Below are positions 62,050-64,000 of a DNA stretch of 64,000 nucleotides, one piece after another; position 1 is the stretch's first letter, and every line of letters starts with the position of its first letter. Source of the stretch: Paracoccus sediminilitoris. GTDB lineage: Bacteria; Pseudomonadota; Alphaproteobacteria; Rhodobacterales; Rhodobacteraceae. The DNA lies in contig NZ_QJPK01000001.1 in NCBI RefSeq assembly GCF_003259195.1, positions 434,001 to 498,000 of the forward strand, written 5' to 3'. The notes below the pieces were generated by a model. That model did no database searches and was not told where the DNA came from. It saw only the letters and a program-made list of their open reading frames with translations. The translations under genes were made by a program, and so were the position numbers.

Positions 62050-63447
62050 TCAGCTTGCCGCGCCGCCTTTGACCAGATCGGGCACCAGCTTGCCGGGGTT
62101 CAGGATATTGCCCGGGTCCAGCGCCGACTTGATCGCGCCCATCACCTGCCAGCCGGGGCCGTGCTCCTCGGACATCATCGACCGCTTGCCGATCCCGATC
62201 CCATGTTCGCCAGTGATCGTGCCACCCACCGTCAGCGCATGGCGGGCCATCCGCTGCGCGATCCCTTTGGCGGCAGCGATCTCGGCGGGGGATTCGGGAT
62301 CGACCAGCAGCAGCGAATGGAAGTTCCCGTCGCCCACATGACCGACGATCGGCCCGATCATGCCCGCGGCCTGGATGTCCGCAGCGGCCTGTTCGACCGC
62401 ATCGGCTAGCTGCGACATCGGCACGCAGACATCCGTTACCACCCCCACCGCGCCCGGCCGCAGCACGAAGGCCGCGTGATAGGCCCCGTGCCGCATCCGC
62501 CACAGCCGGGCCCGGTCCTCGGGCGTGGTGGCCCAGTCAAATCCCGACGCGCCGCAATCGCGCGCGATCTCTCCGAACCGTTCGGCATCCTGGGCGACGG
62601 CATTCTCGGAGCCGTGAAACTCGATCATCAGATGCGGCGTCTCGGGCAGGGTGGTGCCGGATTTCAGGTTGAAGGCCCGCGCCGTCAGCGCATCCACGAA
62701 CTCGATCCGTGCCATCGGGATGCCCGACTGGATGGTCATCGTGACGCATTCGACCGCCGCCCGCAGATCGGGGAACCCGCAGACCGCCGATGCCACCTGT
62801 TCGGGCTGGCCATGCAGACGCAGCGTCAGTTCGGTGATGATCCCCAAGGTGCCTTCGGACCCCACGAACAGCGCCGTCAGATCGTAACCCGCGCTGCTTT
62901 TCGCCGCCCGCGTGCCGGTGCGGATGACCTGCCCGTCGGCCAGCACCACCTCCAATGCGATGACATTGTCGCGCATGGTGCCGTAACGCACCGCCGTCGT
63001 GCCGCTGGCGCGCGTGGCGGCCATCCCGCCCAGGCTGGCATCCGCGCCGGGATCGACCGAAAAGAAGAGCCCCGTCGCGCGCAAATCGGCATTCAGCGCC
63101 TCGCGCGTGACGCCGGGTTGCAGGGTGACCTGCATGTCCTCGGAGCGGGTTTCGATGATGCGGTTCATGCGCCCCAAGTTCAGCGTGACGCCCCCCTGGC
63201 TGGCCAATGCATGCCCCTCCAGCGACGTCCCGGTGCCCCAGGCGATCACCGGCACCCCCGCAGCCGCGCAGGCCTTGACGATGGCCGCAACCTCGGCGGT
63301 GGTTTCGGCATAGGCCACGGCATCGGGGGGCGGCGCGGTGTGAAAGCTCTCGGATGCCGCATGCTGTTCGCGGTCCCCGCGCCCGGTGGCAAATCGCGCC
63401 CCCAGCAGGTCCGTCAGTTCCGCGGCAAGGCTTTCGGGCAGGGCCAT
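62050..63447 (-). CDS. FAD-binding oxidoreductase, D-lactate dehydrogenase (cytochrome)-like
   Basis: A 465-residue flavoprotein with an FAD_binding_4 (VAO/PCMH-type) domain at residues about 40-220: VPVIAWGTGTSLEGHALA, VDPGADASLGGMAATRASGT, FVGSEGTLGIITELTL. The C-terminal FAD-oxidase domain has GHVGDGNFHSLLLVDP and GEHGIGIGKRSMM. This architecture matches D-lactate dehydrogenase (cytochrome)/glycolate oxidase GlcD-type enzymes that oxidise D-2-hydroxy acids and reduce a quinone or cytochrome. No glcE/glcF partner genes follow, which favours the single-subunit D-lactate dehydrogenase type. It is divergent from the ClC gene with a 39-bp gap. Confidence 0.93.
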   Translation of the reverse strand: MALPESLAAELTDLLGARFATGRGDREQHAASESFHTAPPPDAVAYAETTAEVAAIVKACAAAGVPVIAWGTGTSLEGHALASQGGVTLNLGRMNRIIETRSEDMQVTLQPGVTREALNADLRATGLFFSVDPGADASLGGMAATRASGTTAVRYGTMRDNVIALEVVLADGQVIRTGTRAAKSSAGYDLTALFVGSEGTLGIITELTLRLHGQPEQVASAVCGFPDLRAAVECVTMTIQSGIPMARIEFVDALTARAFNLKSGTTLPETPHLMIEFHGSENAVAQDAERFGEIARDCGASGFDWATTPEDRARLWRMRHGAYHAAFVLRPGAVGVVTDVCVPMSQLADAVEQAAADIQAAGMIGPIVGHVGDGNFHSLLLVDPESPAEIAAAKGIAQRMARHALTVGGTITGEHGIGIGKRSMMSEEHGPGWQVMGAIKSALDPGNILNPGKLVPDLVKGGAAS

Positions 63448-63486
63448 GGGATGTTCCTTTTTCTATGCGGGGGCAGATTACGCCCG

Positions 63487-64000
63487 ATGCCCGCGAAGGC
63501 AACCACCCCTGCCACGCTGGACCCGGGGGCCGATCTGTGGTCGGGTGAAGGCCCGCCACGCATCGCGACCCTGCCCATGCCCCCTGCCCCGGACCCCAAA
63601 CGCCCCCATCCCTGGACCGCCCTGCGCAACGGGATGCGCGACGTGATGCGCCTGATGCGCGATCGCGGCCCCAGCCAGGCGCAGTTCTGGATCTTGGCGC
63701 TGCTGATCGGCACCGGCGCGGGCTTTGCCGCCGTGGGCTTCCGGCTGGGGATTTCGGCGCTGCAGCGGGCGGTCTATGGCGCCGACGACATGACGCTGGC
63801 CAGCACGGCGGACCATCTGCCCTGGGCCTGGGTGCTGATCGTGCCGGTACTGGGCGGTCTGGCTGTCGGCCTGATCCTGGACCGCTTCACCCCCGATGCG
63901 CGCGTCCGGGCCGTCTCGGACGTGATCGAGGGCGCGGCTCTTGACGGCGGTCGCGTCGAAACCCGCGAGGGGCTGGCATCCGCCGCCGCTTCACTGATCA
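63487..64000 (+). CDS. ClC-family chloride channel/transporter, N-terminal part (cut by window edge)
   Basis: The open frame runs off the window end after 171 codons. After a roughly 60-residue Pro-rich cytosolic N-terminus comes the first membrane helix (FWILALLIGTGAGFAAVGFR) and a second (WVLIVPVLGGLAVGLILDRF). They are followed by RVRAVSDVIEGAALDGGRV, a segment conserved in proteobacterial ClC proteins before the selectivity filter. The filter and gating Glu lie off-window, so channel versus Cl-/H+ antiporter cannot be decided. ATG 63487 is used, but in-frame ATGs further on are alternatives. Confidence 0.82.
   Translation, partial: MPAKATTPATLDPGADLWSGEGPPRIATLPMPPAPDPKRPHPWTALRNGMRDVMRLMRDRGPSQAQFWILALLIGTGAGFAAVGFRLGISALQRAVYGADDMTLASTADHLPWAWVLIVPVLGGLAVGLILDRFTPDARVRAVSDVIEGAALDGGRVETREGLASAAASLI

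Overview
The window is GC-rich DNA (roughly two thirds G+C) packed with genes. It reads as ordinary chromosome of a Rhodobacteraceae member, most likely Paracoccus or a close relative. The main evidence is a Paracoccus-type cytochrome c-550 directly upstream of an orphan aa3 oxidase subunit I gene, the fabA-fabB-fabI block, and many small conserved families typical of this group (DUF2244, DUF1467, DUF3008). I see no insertion sequence, prophage, CRISPR array or rRNA. One tRNA gene is present (Leu, anticodon GAG).

Layout. 1-12.2 kb is housekeeping: a truncated 2-hydroxyacid dehydrogenase, an SH3-domain exported protein, an M3 peptidase, moeB-dut, infC (apparently starting at ATA), an Ala-rich anchored protein overlapping a glycosyltransferase-like gene, fabA-fabB-fabI, an alpha/beta hydrolase and a PiT phosphate transporter. 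12.2-24.3 kb is a coherent sugar-catabolism regulon. 24.4-28.4 kb holds a LOV photoreceptor gene overlapping a large CheB-CheR-PAS-HWE kinase gene. 28.4-34.8 kb is a TetR regulator divergent from a complete RND efflux operon. 34.9-49.3 kb holds tRNA-Leu, lipB, cycA, ctaD, DUF2244, yqeY, carA, a multi-domain family 2 glycosyltransferase, glnE, bpt and ilvI-ilvH. 49.3-64 kb holds envelope and hypothetical genes, methylmalonyl-CoA epimerase, a response regulator, DUF1501/DUF1800, aspS with an unusual internal segment, a CPBP protease, a GH25 lysozyme, a D-lactate dehydrogenase-like flavoprotein and the start of a ClC channel.

The most interesting system is the 12.2-24.3 kb block. A GMC dehydrogenase with a Tat-exported small subunit, a DUF1080 (3-keto-glycoside hydrolase family) protein and two separately exported TIM-barrel isomerase/lyase-like proteins are all predicted to be periplasmic. 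A ribose-type ABC importer, a Gfo/Idh/MocA oxidoreductase and a cytosolic TIM-barrel isomerase would take up and process the product. A LacI-family regulator sits divergently at the head. Six near-identical 14-bp palindromic sites (TGWAA-N4-TTWCA) lie only in the three control regions of this block and tie it into one regulon. I infer an oxidative (C3-oxidation, elimination/hydration) route for a glucoside or related sugar; the substrate cannot be read from sequence.

No gene-free stretch longer than about 300 bases was found apart from 34833-35137, which holds a terminator and tRNA-Leu.
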